Shown: positions 54,601-64,000, numbered from the stretch's first letter. The stretch: 64,000 nt of DNA from Clostridiales bacterium (GCA_017962145.1 JAGCVX010000005.1:62001-126000); one strand, 5' to 3'. Translations and numbers: made by a program. Notes: a model not told the origin generated them from the sequence alone.

Positions 54601-56390
54601 ACGGACTTAAAGCCCTTTCTCTTGATGTTCTTGACTGCCGCGAGTTCTTCATCCTTCAGGATCGGACTCGGCAGTGCGATATGACGTGCATCGGTTGCCT
54701 TCGGCTCGATGATGTTGCCTTCGTTTCCGAGGTACATTCTTTCCATGATGACGATGTCTTCACGGATGCAGTCGATCGGCGGGTTCGTTACCTGCGCGAA
54801 CAGCTGCTTAAAGTAGTTATAAAGAAGCTGCGGCTTATCGGACAGAACCGCGATCGGGCTGTCGTTACCCATCGCACCGATGGCTTCGTTTCCGTCCTTA
54901 GCCATCGGGACGACCATCTTACGGATATCTTCATAGGTATAGCCGAACATTTTCTGGCGGACTTCCAGACTATCTTCCGAAGCCTTAGAGGACTTTGTCT
55001 TCGCCGGTGCTTTGGCCGATGCCTTATAGTCCTTGACCAGTTCAGCAAGCGGGATCATGTTCTCCTCGATCCACTGCTTATAAGGATGTGCGGTTGCGAC
55101 CTTCTTCTTTACTTCTTCGTTCGTGATGATGCGGCCTTCTTCTGTATCGATCAAGAGCATACGGCCCGGACGAAGTCTGTTCTTCGAAACGATTCTGTCT
55201 TCGGAAACCGGAAGAACACCGGCTTCAGAAGAAAGGATCACATAGCCGTCTTCCGTTACAACATATCTTGCCGGACGAAGTCCGTTTCTGTCGAGAGTCG
55301 CGACGATGCTGCGTCCATCTGTAAATGCCAGAGCTGCAGGACCGTCCCAGGGCTCCATGAGCATGCTGTTATATTCATAGAAAGCCTTCAGGTCTTCGTC
55401 CATCTGCTCGTGCTTGATCCACGGTTCCGGAACCATCATCATGGCGGTCTCGGCAAGCGATCTTCCGGACAGCGTCAAGAACTCCAGCGTGTTATCGAAC
55501 ATCGCGGAGTCAGAACCGTTCGGGTTGATGATCGGCAGTACTTTTTCCATGTCCTCTCCAAATGCACTGTTGCTGATGGATGCGGATCTGGCGTACATGG
55601 CGTTGATGTTACCACGCAGTGTATTGATCTCACCGTTATGGATGAGATAACGATATGGATGGGCACGTTCCCAGCTCGGGAAAGTGTTCGTACTGTAACG
55701 GGAATGTACAAGAGCAAGTGCGGAATCAAAGGACAGATCCTTCAGATCGAGATAGAAGGCATCCATCTGTTCCGGGGTAAGCATACCCTTATATACGATC
55801 GTCTTCGTAGAAAGACTTGCGAAATAAAAATATCTCGGATCGGTCTCTGTGAGCTCGATCGTGCGCTTTTCCAGTTTCTTACGTATGATATAAAGAGCGC
55901 GGTCAAAATCTTTGCCGGCCTTTGTCTTTTCGCCACGACCGATAAAGATCTGCGCGATATACGGACGATTTTCTTTTGCGGTCTGACCGATGGTGCTCTC
56001 ATTGACCGGTGTATCACGCCAGCCCAGTACGATCTGACCTTCTTCAAGAACAGCCTTATCGATGACCTTCATGCACTTTTCACGTGCGTCACTTTGCCTC
56101 GGCAGGAAAACCATACCGACACCATAATCGCCCTCTGCAGGCAATGTGATGTTTTCTTCCGGACATACTTTTCTGAAAAATGCATCAGGGATCTGAAGCA
56201 GCATACCGGCACCGTCACCGGTATTCTCATCACTTCCTTCACCACCACGGTGGGCCAGGTTTGCAAGAATGCGAAGACCATCCTTCACGGTCTGGTGAGT
56301 TCGTTTACCATGAATATTCACCACAAAACCGATGCCGCAGGCATCATGCTCATAATCCGGAGAATAAAGTCCTTGTTTTTCCATTCTCAT
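51660..56390 (-). CDS. gltB: Glutamate synthase large subunit with Lys/Ala-rich tail
   Basis: A 1,576-residue enzyme that makes two glutamate from glutamine and 2-oxoglutarate. Domain order: class II amidotransferase with the nucleophile in HDACGIGF (propeptide removed before Cys), a central domain, the FMN domain ([20 protein letters not shown]), 3Fe-4S cysteines in [17 protein letters not shown], and the GXGXG beta-helix domain. Residues beyond about 1,535 form a tail of [11 protein letters not shown] repeats not found in the family. AGGAGG precedes the ATG by 7 bases. Its promoter region shares motifs with the ANTAR/glnA region. Confidence 0.96.
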   Translation of the reverse strand: MRMEKQGLYSPDYEHDACGIGFVVNIHGKRTHQTVKDGLRILANLAHRGGEGSDENTGDGAGMLLQIPDAFFRKVCPEENITLPAEGDYGVGMVFLPRQSDAREKCMKVIDKAVLEEGQIVLGWRDTPVNESTIGQTAKENRPYIAQIFIGRGEKTKAGKDFDRALYIIRKKLEKRTIELTETDPRYFYFASLSTKTIVYKGMLTPEQMDAFYLDLKDLSFDSALALVHSRYSTNTFPSWERAHPYRYLIHNGEINTLRGNINAMYARSASISNSAFGEDMEKVLPIINPNGSDSAMFDNTLEFLTLSGRSLAETAMMMVPEPWIKHEQMDEDLKAFYEYNSMLMEPWDGPAALAFTDGRSIVATLDRNGLRPARYVVTEDGYVILSSEAGVLPVSEDRIVSKNRLRPGRMLLIDTEEGRIITNEEVKKKVATAHPYKQWIEENMIPLAELVKDYKASAKAPAKTKSSKASEDSLEVRQKMFGYTYEDIRKMVVPMAKDGNEAIGAMGNDSPIAVLSDKPQLLYNYFKQLFAQVTNPPIDCIREDIVIMERMYLGNEGNIIEPKATDARHIALPSPILKDEELAAVKNIKRKGFKSVVLPIVYEANGDGHTLEKAMDALCKAASDAVDKGTNILILSDRDADSDKSPIPALLAVSGLHQHLVRNGQRHMTSIVLESGEPREVHHFALLVGYGASAINPYMAYATIADEIANNRLDKEIDVAIDNYISAARHGIVKVLSKMGISAVKSYQGAQIFEALGIGEEVIDKYFTSTASRIGGIGLDEIAKEVGSRMEAAYKTSETQPGLATGGVYQWRKDGEYHMFNPKSIYQLQNAVRKGDYNLFKEYSKGLNEENERLCTIRGLLEFVPSKQPISIYEVEPVENIVKRFKTGAMSYGSISKEAHETLAIAMNRLGGKSNTGEGGEDPERYERMPNGDSKMSAIKQVASGRFGVTSDYLVHAKEIQIKMAQGAKPGEGGQLPAGKVYPWIAKTRHSTPGVGLISPPPHHDIYSIEDLAELIHDLKNANRFARINVKLVSEVGVGTIAAGVAKARADVVLISGYDGGTGAAPRTSIRHAGLPWELGVAEAHQTLLLNDLRSRITVEADGKLLTGRDVAIACLLGAEEFGFATGPLVALGCAMMRVCNLDTCPFGVATQNPKLRAKFEGKPEYVVNFMRFIAEELREIMAQLGFRTIDEMVGRSDMLRVNKAIKFWKSTGIDLSSILYRPQLDSTVVTHHTVSQDHKLEDTLDYKVLIPLSEPALHEGRKVSLSLEIHNTDRAAGTQLGSAITRVHGEEGLPEDSIDVNFRGSAGQSFGAFIPHGLTLRLEGDANDYVGKGLSGGKIVVRKDREAIFRSEENTIIGNVALYGATSGVAYISGIAGERFCVRNSGATAVVEGVGDHGCEYMTGGRAIVLGPTGRNFAAGMSGGIAYVYDANGDFAARCNQEMVELLPLSDADEIEFVRTQISEHVRNTQSTYAEHILTNFDDLIGRFVKVLPYDYAKFNQKLSEVKADGYEGDEAVLMAFELATGKAEAPIKVVEEKKPAAKKTAAKKSTAAKKPASAKKTTSTAKKGGKSNG

Positions 56391-56531
56391 TTGCGTTCCT
56401 CCTTAGCTCCTGAAAGTGTTGCACGGAGGATCGCAAAGCACTGAAACGCCTGTCTTGCCGGTCCTTGTCGCAGCGGAACTTCCGCCCGCGCCCGTCAACA
56501 CTTAGCGTCATTGCTAGTTTTCAATGTCTAC

Positions 56532-56560
56532 ATCTTACCAATTTGCAAGTTAGTTTGCAA
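56532..56560 (-). promoter_or_regulatory. gltB promoter
   Basis: On the minus strand TTGCAA (56555-56560), a 17-base spacer and TAAGAT (56532-56537). A second and third TTGCAA-like element flank it. The rest of 56391-56653 holds the 5' leader of gltB and motifs shared with the glnA upstream region; no gene is seen. Confidence 0.6.
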
Positions 56561-56653
56561 CAACTTGCAGAACTAAGAGCAAAAAACGATAAAAAATGTG
56601 CATTATTTGTTCATTCATGCAGTTCTTGTTTTTGAATTATTCATTTTGCAGGA

Positions 56654-57259
56654 TCATTTCATGAGATTATCGATCGCTTCTTCGAGGGTCTGCGCCTTTC
56701 CTGATTCAAGAAGGATCTTGACTCGTTTCGTTTGATATCTCGAGCGAAGCGGTTCCGGGATCAGATCATCATATTGCTTCACGATTTCTTTTTGCGATTC
56801 ATATTCGTTCTTAAGCTCAGATACACGTTTTCTGATTTCTTCTCTTCTTTGAATCATCCGCTCTTTTTCTTCTTCTTCTGCTCTTTCCTTCAGATAATTC
56901 TTTTCTTTCTGGTTACGATAAATATGGAAAACAACCGTCCCGACGACAAGTGCCAGATTTGACAGAAGGATAATGATCGCGGCCACCCCGGCTCCATGTC
57001 TTGTCCCATGGGAATCCCAGTCTAAAGCAAACTGCCACGCATAAACGATGATATCGATATAAAGTACAACGATCACGGCAACTACACCAATGATCACGGA
57101 TAACCAGCTGACACTAGATCGAACTTTGAGCGGAGGATCGACCGTAACAGGCTTATCCAGGATCGCTTCTTTATCCCGGATCTTTTTTTCAATACCATCC
57201 AGAGTACTGTATTCTTTATGGATTTTTTCGGCCAGTGCGATATTTTCTTTCGTATTCAT
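56654..57259 (-). CDS. Hypothetical membrane protein with coiled coil
   Basis: The product has 201 residues from the ATG at 57257-57259 (GGGGTG precedes). A charged N-terminal helix is followed by two membrane helices (WLSVIIGVVAVIVVLYIDIIV and AAIIILLSNLALVVGTVVF, each cut here to its core), then a long Glu/Lys/Arg coiled coil and RSRYQTKRVKILLESGKAQT. The last part resembles the YxxKR-type region that ends in AQTLEEAIDNL and may bind a partner. The family is not certain. Confidence 0.6.
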   Translation of the reverse strand: MNTKENIALAEKIHKEYSTLDGIEKKIRDKEAILDKPVTVDPPLKVRSSVSWLSVIIGVVAVIVVLYIDIIVYAWQFALDWDSHGTRHGAGVAAIIILLSNLALVVGTVVFHIYRNQKEKNYLKERAEEEEKERMIQRREEIRKRVSELKNEYESQKEIVKQYDDLIPEPLRSRYQTKRVKILLESGKAQTLEEAIDNLMK

Positions 57260-57384
57260 ATGCGTGACACCCCATAAAAGACATCGTTTATGAGATAAGA
57301 ATATCACGACCGTTATTGTTTTTCAATCTCTTTTTATCGTTTTTCGATAAATTTTTACCGATTCACACAAAGCATCTGAATCAA

Positions 57385-57624
57385 TCAGCCATGTAAAACG
57401 GCCATCGCCGCATCGTAATCGTTTTTCGAAACATAGACACTGCACGTGGATGGCGTATAAGACTGGCCGAAACGACCGACACCGGCACCACGTCCGAGAT
57501 CTGCGATGTGCTCGGAACCGTTCATGCGGACATCGTACTTGATACCTGCCTTCTTGAGCGCACTCGTTATCTGAAAGAACTTATCATCTTTGTTCCCACT
57601 ATAGATCTCACGTTTAAGAAACAT
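57385..57624 (-). CDS. Small protein, possible DUF2007-like signalling domain
   Basis: Seventy-nine residues in a compact alpha/beta arrangement, ending VYVSKNDYDAAMAVLHG. That end resembles the ferredoxin-like fold of DUF2007 proteins, which read VxxxDxxxA near the C-terminus. The ribosome site is weak. It lies between dapL and the coiled-coil membrane gene. Low certainty as to family, moderate as to coding. Confidence 0.55.
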   Translation of the reverse strand: MFLKREIYSGNKDDKFFQITSALKKAGIKYDVRMNGSEHIADLGRGAGVGRFGQSYTPSTCSVYVSKNDYDAAMAVLHG

Positions 57625-57695
57625 CTGTTACGACCACCATTTCTTTGGATTTACGCTGCTCATTATACCAATGTCCACCTTCCATTTCCACATAA

Positions 57696-57719
57696 AAAGA
57701 ACCGCCGAAGCGGTTCTTT
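57696..57719 (-). terminator. Intrinsic terminator after dapL
   Basis: AAAGAACCGC / GCGGTTCTTT around a UUCG-type loop, followed by TTTTTATG on the minus strand; 30 bases after the dapL stop. Confidence 0.88.
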
Positions 57720-57749
57720 GTCTGCAGATATTTAAAGCATCTTCTCGCT

Positions 57750-58940
57750 TTAGGACTGTCCGAAGATATCCTTGATACGCTTCATGGCTTCGATCGTGTT
57801 ATCACGTGTGTTAAAGGATGTAAATCTTACATAGCCTTCGCCGCATTCACCAAATCCGGAACCCGGTGTGCAGATCACATTCGCGCGTACCAGAAGGTCA
57901 TCGAAGAATGCCCAGGAACGCATACCGTTCGGACACTTCACCCAAAGATACGGAGAGTTCTTTCCGCCGGTAAACGGCCAGCCAAGCTCCGTAAATGTCT
58001 CTGCCATGATGCGTGCATTTTCCTTATAGTAAGCGATGTTTTCCGTGATCTCGGCAAGGCCCTTCTCCTTCAGGCAGGCCGCAGCCGCACGCTGTACCGG
58101 ATAAGCGACACCGTTAAACTTCGTGGTCTGGCGGCGCAGCCACATCTTACGAAGCTGCACACCGTCACGGATCAGGCTTTCCGGAACGACGGTATATCCG
58201 CAGCGGGTACCCGTAAATCCGGCCGTCTTAGAAAGCGAACAGAACTCGATCGCACAGGAACGCGCACCGTCTACCGCATAGATGGAACGCGGGATATCCG
58301 GATCTGAAATAAAAGATTCATATGCTGCGTCGTAAAGAATGACCGAGCCATGCGCATTGGCATAGTCTACCCACTTCTTCAGACGGGCACCATCGTAAGC
58401 TGCACCTGTGGGATTGTTCGGAGAGCAAAGATAGATGATATCCGCCTGAAGATCCGGTGTCGGCATCGGAAGGAAATCATTTTCCGCCGTTGCCGCAAGC
58501 TTGATGATCTTTCTTCCGGCCATGACATTTGTATCCACATATACCGGATAAACCGGATCGGTTACTGCAACCACATTATCAACGGAAAAGATATCAAGGA
58601 TATTTCCCAGATCGCTCTTGGCGCCGTCACTTACAAATACTTCACCACTGAAGACCTTTACGCCGCTTGTACGCTGATAGTAATCCGCGATCTCTTCTCT
58701 TAAGAAATCATAGCCCTGCTCCGGACCATATCCATGGAAACCTTCCGGTGTGCCCATTTCTTCCGCGGCCTTAACCATCGCCTCAACCGCAGAATGGCAA
58801 AGAGGACGCGTTACATCGCCGATACCCATCTTGATCAGCGCCGCACCCTTATCCTTCTCCATATACTTCCTTACACGTTCTGCGATCTCTGAAAACAGAT
58901 ATGTTTCTTCAATATTCTGATAGTTTGTATTAATATGCAT
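57750..58940 (-). CDS. dapL: LL-diaminopimelate aminotransferase
   Basis: A 396-residue class I aminotransferase that makes LL-diaminopimelate directly from tetrahydrodipicolinate in the DapL lysine route. Text: FSEIAERVRKYMEKDKGAAL, GYGPEQGYDFLRE, YLCSPNNPTGA, and the PLP lysine in SLSKTAGFTGTRCGYTV. AGGAGGAAATGGAAT precedes the ATG. It forms a unit with dapF (46 bases upstream) and the ANTAR gene. Confidence 0.95.
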   Translation of the reverse strand: MHINTNYQNIEETYLFSEIAERVRKYMEKDKGAALIKMGIGDVTRPLCHSAVEAMVKAAEEMGTPEGFHGYGPEQGYDFLREEIADYYQRTSGVKVFSGEVFVSDGAKSDLGNILDIFSVDNVVAVTDPVYPVYVDTNVMAGRKIIKLAATAENDFLPMPTPDLQADIIYLCSPNNPTGAAYDGARLKKWVDYANAHGSVILYDAAYESFISDPDIPRSIYAVDGARSCAIEFCSLSKTAGFTGTRCGYTVVPESLIRDGVQLRKMWLRRQTTKFNGVAYPVQRAAAACLKEKGLAEITENIAYYKENARIMAETFTELGWPFTGGKNSPYLWVKCPNGMRSWAFFDDLLVRANVICTPGSGFGECGEGYVRFTSFNTRDNTIEAMKRIKDIFGQS

Positions 58941-58985
58941 ATTCCATTTCCTCCTATATGTTCGTCGGGAAATCTCCCGGCATTA

Positions 58986-59828
58986 TCAAATACCGATCAC
59001 ACCGGTAAAACTGATCACAGCCGGTCCCGTCATGAGTACGCGCTCGTCGGTGTAGTTGATCACCAGCTCACCGCCGTTTAAGATCACGCGCACATCTTCT
59101 CCTTTATTCGCATATCCGTTCAGGCAGGCTGCCACAACCGTCGCGCAGGTTCCGGTTCCGCATGCCAAGGTCTCACCTGTACCTCGCTCCCAGACACGCA
59201 TACGAAGAAGTCCAGGTGCTTTGATCTCGGCAAATTCCGTATTTACTCTTTGCGGGAACATCGGGTGGTTTTCAAACTTCGGACCAAGTGAAGCAAGGTC
59301 CATATTCTCGACGTCCTTTACGAACAAAACAGCATGCGGATTTCCCATCGACACACAGGTAATGTTATAAAGCTGTCCGTTCACTTCAACCTCACGATCC
59401 ACGACTGTATCGCCCGGTAGATCTACCGGAATAAGCTGGGGAGAAAGGATCGCACGTCCCATATCGACTGTTGCGCCGGTTGCTTCTCCCTCTTCATTCA
59501 GGATCATCTTCAGAGTCTTGATCCCGCACTTGGTTTCGATCGTGATCGTATCTTTCTTTACGCCCCAGATATCGTGAATGAACTTTCCGACGCAGCGGAT
59601 ACCGTTTCCGCACATCTCACTTTCCGAACCGTCAAGGTTAAACATGATCATGCGTCCGTCTGCCACTTCCGAAGGTGCAACGAGGATCAATCCGTCGCTT
59701 CCGATTTCAAAATGTCTGTCCGAGACTTTTACAGCAAGAGCGGATGGATCGTCGATCTTATATTTTCTGGCGTCGATATAAACATAATCGTTACCGCATC
59801 CCTGCATCTTCGTAAACTCGTACTTCAT
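58986..59828 (-). CDS. dapF: Diaminopimelate epimerase
   Basis: The product has 280 residues from the ATG at 59826-59828 (AAGAAGGTG precedes by 8 bases; a GTG two codons earlier is too close). It converts LL- to meso-diaminopimelate for lysine and cell-wall synthesis. Both catalytic cysteines are visible: MCGNGIRC and ACGTGTCA. The N-terminal KMQGCGNDYVYID is typical. It is co-directional with the ANTAR gene 18 bases upstream. Confidence 0.96.
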   Translation of the reverse strand: MKYEFTKMQGCGNDYVYIDARKYKIDDPSALAVKVSDRHFEIGSDGLILVAPSEVADGRMIMFNLDGSESEMCGNGIRCVGKFIHDIWGVKKDTITIETKCGIKTLKMILNEEGEATGATVDMGRAILSPQLIPVDLPGDTVVDREVEVNGQLYNITCVSMGNPHAVLFVKDVENMDLASLGPKFENHPMFPQRVNTEFAEIKAPGLLRMRVWERGTGETLACGTGTCATVVAACLNGYANKGEDVRVILNGGELVINYTDERVLMTGPAVISFTGVIGI

Positions 59829-59846
59829 TTTCACTGCACCTTCTTT

Positions 59847-60431
59847 TCAATTATCGTAAGTTCTTATGATCTCGTAAGCGACTTCCGCACGGGTCCTGCC
59901 GCTGTTCATCGCTTCTTTTTCTATATATTTATGTGCTTCCTCTTCTGAATACGCCAAAGTCTGGATCAAAAGAAGTTTTGCTCTCGTGACGACCTTTTCG
60001 TCATCGAGTTTTTTCTTCAACGCGCAAAGTCGGATATGTGCCATATCGGCGGAATTGATCGCTGTGGCAAATGCACTTTGCTTTAAAGGTTTGACCAGGA
60101 TCGTCGCACCCATATCCAGGAGTTTCTCTCTTGCTTTCTTTTCACCGTCTGTTGCAAAAGATGTTTCATCCGCAAGGAAAAGGATACTTGCCGTAGGATG
60201 TGCGATCGCTGCGTGGCAGGCTTTGATCGCTGCAGGATCATCGATCGAAGACTCTACGATCAGAAGACCGTAGTCACCTCTCTTGGCCACACGCATGCCG
60301 CTTTCGGAGATCGTCTCCCAGACTACTTCGTGAGGATGCTTGAGACTCTTTACGATGAAATTCTCCAGCACGCGACTTGCACCCTCTTCTCTTCTAAGAA
60401 TCAATACTTTATCTATACCAGTAGAACTCAT
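59847..60431 (-). CDS. ANTAR-domain antiterminator response regulator
   Basis: One hundred ninety-four residues: an N-terminal receiver-like domain (DYGLLIVES, but the phospho-Asp pocket is degenerate), then the ANTAR RNA-binding helices: VVTRAKLLLIQTLAYSEEEA, YIEKEAMNSGRTRAEVAYEI. ANTAR proteins bind paired leader hairpins and prevent termination. It diverges from glnA, upstream of an ammonium transporter, as in other Clostridia, and so probably controls them. AGAGGTGAGACATA precedes the ATG. Confidence 0.92.
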   Translation of the reverse strand: MSSTGIDKVLILRREEGASRVLENFIVKSLKHPHEVVWETISESGMRVAKRGDYGLLIVESSIDDPAAIKACHAAIAHPTASILFLADETSFATDGEKKAREKLLDMGATILVKPLKQSAFATAINSADMAHIRLCALKKKLDDEKVVTRAKLLLIQTLAYSEEEAHKYIEKEAMNSGRTRAEVAYEIIRTYDN

Positions 60432-60484
60432 TATGTCTCACCTCTTTTTATAGTCCCGGTGGGATTTTTCTTTTTCTGATAATT

Positions 60485-60513
60485 AGTCTACTCTAACACC
60501 TTCATTTTTGCAA
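60485..60513 (-). promoter_or_regulatory. Promoter of the ANTAR-dapF-dapL unit
   Basis: On the minus strand TTGCAA (60508-60513), 17 bases, TAGACT (60485-60490). A second TTGCAA lies 13 bases further upstream, as at gltB. Confidence 0.5.
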
Positions 60514-60614
60514 CTTCTCTTTGCAAATATTTCATCCAGAGTAAAAAAACGTTCATTTTCATGTACAGATTTCATAAATCATGCAAGTTTGAGAAATAAA
60601 TTATTCATTTTGTG

Positions 60615-60643
60615 TTGACAGGGTGATTCTTTTGACGTATTCT
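60615..60643 (+). promoter_or_regulatory. glnA promoter
   Basis: TTGACA (60615-60620), a 17-base spacer and TATTCT (60638-60643): a near-consensus sigma-A promoter. The transcript would begin near 60650, just before the leader hairpin. Confidence 0.75.
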
Positions 60644-60659
60644 ACCCACATAAAGCAAA

Positions 60660-60692
60660 GGCGCTTGGAATGTTACTACCGTTCCAGGTGCC
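60660..60692 (+). promoter_or_regulatory. glnA leader hairpin, candidate ANTAR target or attenuator
   Basis: A 13-bp stem (GGCGCTTGGAATG with CGTTCCAGGTGCC, some G-T pairs) and a 7-base loop TTACTAC, followed by TCTTTCACTTTT before the AAGGAGG of glnA. It could be the terminator or one of the two hairpins used by ANTAR proteins. Confidence 0.5.
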
Positions 60693-60721
60693 TCTTTCAC
60701 TTTTATAAGGAGGAAAACACT

Positions 60722-62818
60722 ATGACAAACGTCCCTGAGATCTTTGGAGAAATGGTTTTTAACGAACAGATCATGAAGGCCCGTCTCCCGAAAGAAACTT
60801 ACAAAGCAATGAAGAAGACAATTAATGAAGGTCTTCCTTTGAATATAGAGATCGCGAATGTAGTTGCTAATGCTATGAAAGACTGGGCAACCGAAAAGGG
60901 TGCCACCCACTTCACTCACTGGTTCCAGCCGCTGACCGGAATCACCGCTGAAAAGCACGACAGCTTCATCTCCCCCACATCTGACGGCGGCGTGATCATG
61001 GAGTTCTCGGGAAAAGAACTGGTACAGGGCGAACCTGATGCATCTTCCTTCCCGTCCGGCGGACTTCGAGCTACATTTGAAGCTAGAGGATATACAGCTT
61101 GGGATCCGACAAGCTACGCTTTCATTAAAGATGATACACTCTGCATCCCGACTGCATTCTGTTCATACAGCGGCGAGGCACTCGACAAGAAGACACCTCT
61201 TCTTCGTTCGATGGAAGTGATCAGCAAGCAGGCCGTTCGTGTTTTGAGACTTTTCGGAAACACTGACCCGCATCTCACAGTAAAGACCACAGTCGGTCCT
61301 GAGCAGGAATACTTCCTGATCCCGGTTGAACTTTATAATCAGAGAAAAGACCTTATCTATACAGGTCGTACACTTTTCGGTGCGAAAGCTCCGAAGGGCC
61401 AGGAGCTCGAAGATCATTACTTCGGTTCCATCAAGCCGAGAGTATCCGCTTACATGAAGGATCTCGACAAAGAACTCTGGAGACTGGGCGTACTTGCTAA
61501 GACAAAGCATAACGAAGTTGCTCCGGCACAGCACGAGCTGGCACCGATCTTCACAACAACGAATATCGCAACAGACCATAACCAGTTGATGATGGAGATC
61601 ATGCAGAAAGTTGCGAAAAAGCACGGTCTGGTTTGTCTCCTCCACGAAAAGCCGTTCGCAGGCGTCAACGGATCCGGTAAGCATAACAACTGGTCCATCA
61701 GCACTTCCACAGGCGTCAACCTTCTGGAACCTGGTGATACACCTTCCGAGAACGCTCAGTTCTTACTCTTCCTGGCAGCGGTTATCCGTGCAGTAGATGT
61801 ACATCAGGATCTTCTCAGAATTTCTGTTGCTACAGCAGGTAACGATCATCGTCTTGGTGCTAACGAAGCTCCGCCGGCAGTTGTATCCATGTTCTTGGGT
61901 GATGAACTGAATGCGATCATCGACTCGATCGTTGAAGGAAAAGCATATGACAAGCACGAGAAAGTTCAGATGGAGATCGGCGTAGACGTTCTCCCGAAGT
62001 TCCCGAAGGATTCTACAGATAGAAACAGAACTTCCCCGTTTGCTTTCACAGGTAATAAGTTTGAGTTCAGAATGCTCGGTTCCGCAAACTCGATCGCTTG
62101 TGCAAACATCATGCTGAACACAGCCGTTGCTGACAGCCTCAGTGATTTTGCTGACAGACTGGAAAAGGCAAGTGATTTCAAAGCAGAGCTTTCCGCTCTT
62201 ATTAAGGAAACCATTACTGCTCATAAGAGAATTGTCTTTAATGGTAACGGTTATGACGAGAGCTGGATCAAGGAAGCTACCGAGGAAAGAGGTCTTCTCA
62301 ATCTTCGTTCCACACCGGAAGCGATGGAGAGATTCCTCGATCAGAAGAACAAAGATCTGTTCTTGAAGTTTGGTGTATTCAGCCTGGCAGAGATGCAGAG
62401 CAGACACGATATCCTGCTTGAGAACTACAGCAAGATCATCAATATCGAAGCACTGACTATGATCGATATGGCAAGAAAGGATATTCTCCCGGCCGTAACG
62501 ACATACATCAAGGAACTGGCAGATACCGCAATTGCAGTTAAGCAGGCAAGCGGAGTGGAGTCCGAATTCGAAAAGGATCTCATCGCACAGCTCAGCAAAC
62601 TCCAGAGCGATATCGCATCAAAGACAAAGGTACTCGAAGACGCAGTCATCGAAGTACACGATATCGAAGATATCCTGGCTCAGTCTTATGCTTACCGTGA
62701 TAAGGTATTCGTAGCAATGCAGGATCTTCGTGCAGCAGCAGATCAGGCTGAGTCCCTCTGCAGTACAAAAGTATGGCCGTTCCCGACATACGGCGAGCTC
62801 CTCTTCGGAGTCAGATAA
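60722..62818 (+). CDS. glnA: Glutamine synthetase type III
   Basis: The product has 698 residues from the ATG at 60722 (AAGGAGGAAAACACT precedes). It makes glutamine from glutamate and ammonia. The length, the N-terminal [20 protein letters not shown] and the motifs [33 protein letters not shown] and [12 protein letters not shown] are those of the GSIII (GlnN) family, which forms dodecamers. The symbol glnN is also used. It is followed by a terminator-like structure and amt. Confidence 0.97.
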   Translation: MTNVPEIFGEMVFNEQIMKARLPKETYKAMKKTINEGLPLNIEIANVVANAMKDWATEKGATHFTHWFQPLTGITAEKHDSFISPTSDGGVIMEFSGKELVQGEPDASSFPSGGLRATFEARGYTAWDPTSYAFIKDDTLCIPTAFCSYSGEALDKKTPLLRSMEVISKQAVRVLRLFGNTDPHLTVKTTVGPEQEYFLIPVELYNQRKDLIYTGRTLFGAKAPKGQELEDHYFGSIKPRVSAYMKDLDKELWRLGVLAKTKHNEVAPAQHELAPIFTTTNIATDHNQLMMEIMQKVAKKHGLVCLLHEKPFAGVNGSGKHNNWSISTSTGVNLLEPGDTPSENAQFLLFLAAVIRAVDVHQDLLRISVATAGNDHRLGANEAPPAVVSMFLGDELNAIIDSIVEGKAYDKHEKVQMEIGVDVLPKFPKDSTDRNRTSPFAFTGNKFEFRMLGSANSIACANIMLNTAVADSLSDFADRLEKASDFKAELSALIKETITAHKRIVFNGNGYDESWIKEATEERGLLNLRSTPEAMERFLDQKNKDLFLKFGVFSLAEMQSRHDILLENYSKIINIEALTMIDMARKDILPAVTTYIKELADTAIAVKQASGVESEFEKDLIAQLSKLQSDIASKTKVLEDAVIEVHDIEDILAQSYAYRDKVFVAMQDLRAAADQAESLCSTKVWPFPTYGELLFGVR

Positions 62819-62845
62819 GAAAATAGTTGTAAAGTAAAACTCGGC

Positions 62846-62895
62846 AAAGGTGCTGTAGCCTTCATCCCTTACGGGATGCGCTACCAGCACCTTTT
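62846..62895 (+). terminator. Hairpin between glnA and amt
   Basis: AAAGGTGCTG / CAGCACCTTTT with an inner ATCCC / GGGAT hairpin and TAGC / GCTA, ending in TTTTC. It terminates glnA or attenuates amt; its branched form might be an ANTAR target. Confidence 0.65.
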
Positions 62896-62935
62896 CTGGT
62901 TTACCTTACGACAGGAAAAAAATGAGGTGATTTAA

Positions 62936-64000
62936 GTGACAGACGTATTATCAATAGCAAACGACACCATCTTTGGTGTATGGTTCCTCATAGGAGCCGC
63001 CCTGGTATTCTTTATGCAGTGTGGTTTCGCGATGGTCGAGACCGGATTTACTAGAGCGAAAAACGCCGGTAACATCATCATGAAAAACCTGATGGACTTC
63101 TGTATCGGTACTGTAGTATTCAGCCTGCTCGGTTTTGGTCTCATGATGAGTGAAAACTACCTCTTCGGTGTCATCGGTGTACCGAGCCTTCAGATCTTCA
63201 CTGATTTCCAGAGCTTCCCGATGTCTTCCTTCGTATTCAACTTAGTATTCTGTGCAACAGCCGCAACTATCGTTTCCGGTGCTATGGCTGAAAGAACAAA
63301 GTTCTCCGCATACTGCGTATACAGTGGCATCATCAGCCTGGTCGTATACCCGATCGAAGCAGGTTGGGTCTGGAACTCTCAGGGCTGGCTCGCAAAGCTG
63401 GGATTCATCGATTTCGCAGGTTCCGCAGCAATTCACTCCGTTGGTGGTCTCTCCGCTCTGATCGGTGCCATCATCCTCGGGCCCCGTATCGGTAAGTACA
63501 TCAAAGATAAGGAAGGCAAGGTCGTTAAGGTTAAAGCGATCCAGGGCCACTCCCTTACACTCGGTGCTCTCGGCTGCTTCATTCTCTGGTTTGGCTGGTA
63601 TGGATTCAACGGTGCCGCCGCAACATCCATCTCTTCCCTGGCAGCTATCTTCGTAACCACAACCGTCGCTCCGGCAGTCGCACCTTGTGTCACCATGATC
63701 TATACATGGATCAAAAACGGTAAGCCTGATGTTTCCATGTGCTTGAACGCCTCTCTGGCAGGTCTGGTTGGTATCACAGCCGGATGTAACAACCTCGATG
63801 TAATCGGTGCCACCATCGTTGGTATCGTATGTGGTATCCTCGTAGTTGTCGTTATTGAAAAGCTCGATATTAAGTGTCACGTAGATGACCCGGTTGGTGC
63901 AGTTGGTGTTCACCTGGCAAACGGTGTCTGGGGTACGATCGCAGCAGGTCTGCTCTCCACTTCTACAGCTGACGCCGGTGTAGATGGTCCGATCTACGCA
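62936..64000 (+). CDS. amt: Ammonium transporter (partial, C-terminus outside window)
   Basis: The frame is open from a GTG at 62936-62938 (GAGGTGATTTAA precedes) to the window edge: 355 codons. It has many membrane segments with family motifs: GFAMVETG, FQSFPMSSF, IHSVGGLSALIGAI, GHSLTLGALGC with the pore His, and GVHLANGVWGT with the second His. Amt imports ammonium. Its place after glnA and near the ANTAR gene fits nitrogen-limited control. The C-terminal end or a fused GlnK is not visible. Confidence 0.95.
   Translation, partial: MTDVLSIANDTIFGVWFLIGAALVFFMQCGFAMVETGFTRAKNAGNIIMKNLMDFCIGTVVFSLLGFGLMMSENYLFGVIGVPSLQIFTDFQSFPMSSFVFNLVFCATAATIVSGAMAERTKFSAYCVYSGIISLVVYPIEAGWVWNSQGWLAKLGFIDFAGSAAIHSVGGLSALIGAIILGPRIGKYIKDKEGKVVKVKAIQGHSLTLGALGCFILWFGWYGFNGAAATSISSLAAIFVTTTVAPAVAPCVTMIYTWIKNGKPDVSMCLNASLAGLVGITAGCNNLDVIGATIVGIVCGILVVVVIEKLDIKCHVDDPVGAVGVHLANGVWGTIAAGLLSTSTADAGVDGPIYA

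Noticed and set aside
53337..56444. A 1,035-codon open frame on the plus strand
   Set aside because: It lies opposite gltB, which has full family matches; codon bias of gltB creates the long antisense frame. Similar shadows over uvrA, metE, glnA and amt were dropped for the same reason.
63242..63913. 223-codon cysteine-rich frame on the minus strand
   Set aside because: It is the antisense of amt, whose motifs run unbroken on the plus strand.
1..64000. CRISPR array or insertion sequence
   Set aside because: No regularly spaced 25-40-bp repeats with unique spacers and no transposase-like frame with terminal inverted repeats were found.

Overview
The window looks like the chromosome of a low-to-mid-GC Firmicute of the class Clostridia, probably Lachnospiraceae or a close relative. 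The reasons are type III glutamine synthetase with an ANTAR regulator, LL-diaminopimelate aminotransferase (DapL), AGGAGG-type ribosome sites, Pro/Thr-rich secreted membrane proteins, ECF transport and many lipoproteins. No rRNA, CRISPR array, intact insertion sequence or complete prophage is visible. One tRNA gene, tRNA-Glu(CTC), is present.

Layout. 1-3.5 kb: start of a Clp-family ATPase with an N-terminal zinc finger, then uvrA. 3.7-6.6 kb: tRNA-Glu and two paralogous secreted type I membrane proteins that share a cytoplasmic tail. 6.7-10.8 kb: citrate synthase, a MATE exporter, a low-molecular-weight phosphatase and a hypothetical gene. 10.9-15.5 kb: accessory region with two decayed small genes, a lipoprotein, a DUF4417 / orphan toxin (HExxH) / zinc-ribbon cassette and a divergent hypothetical gene. 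15.7-22.7 kb: a split ABC exporter behind a MerR-type 19-bp-spacer promoter, converging on a five-gene operon that ends in merR. 23.2-28.7 kb: an alpha/beta hydrolase, an ATP-grasp/DUF2156 fusion, a HAD hydrolase, a double cyclic-nucleotide-binding protein and a metallophosphoesterase. 28.7-31.9 kb: a TIR/membrane/beta-propeller protein coupled to a degenerate ABC-ATPase-like protein. 32.7-35.3 kb: a second DUF4417 / orphan toxin / small-protein cassette, bracketed by 32-bp imperfect direct repeats and preceded by an XRE repressor / ImmA pair. 35.5-38.8 kb: small membrane proteins, zinc-ribbon paralogues and a lipoprotein. 38.9-45.8 kb: an ACT-domain protein, a MocR-like regulator without its catalytic lysine, a divergent ECF S component, hydrolases, an alcohol dehydrogenase, a deleted metQ behind a structured leader, a TetR regulator and two flavoproteins. 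46-50 kb: metE-metF with a divergent LysR regulator. 50-64 kb: nitrogen and lysine block with gltB-gltD, an ANTAR regulator with dapF and dapL, glnA (type III) and a partial amt.

How it works together. The last 14 kb form an ammonium-assimilation region: Amt imports ammonium, GlnA and GltBD assimilate it, and the ANTAR protein probably controls leader hairpins. The gltB and ANTAR/glnA upstream regions share colinear motifs. MetE and MetF supply methionine under the LysR regulator. The strongest candidates for undescribed biology are the TIR/pseudo-ABC gene pair, the twice-occurring DUF4417/orphan-toxin cassette with its bracketing repeats, the structured RNA leader in front of the metQ remnant, and the MocR-like protein with lysine replaced by arginine. 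All functional statements rest on reading the sequence and on family knowledge; no database search was possible.
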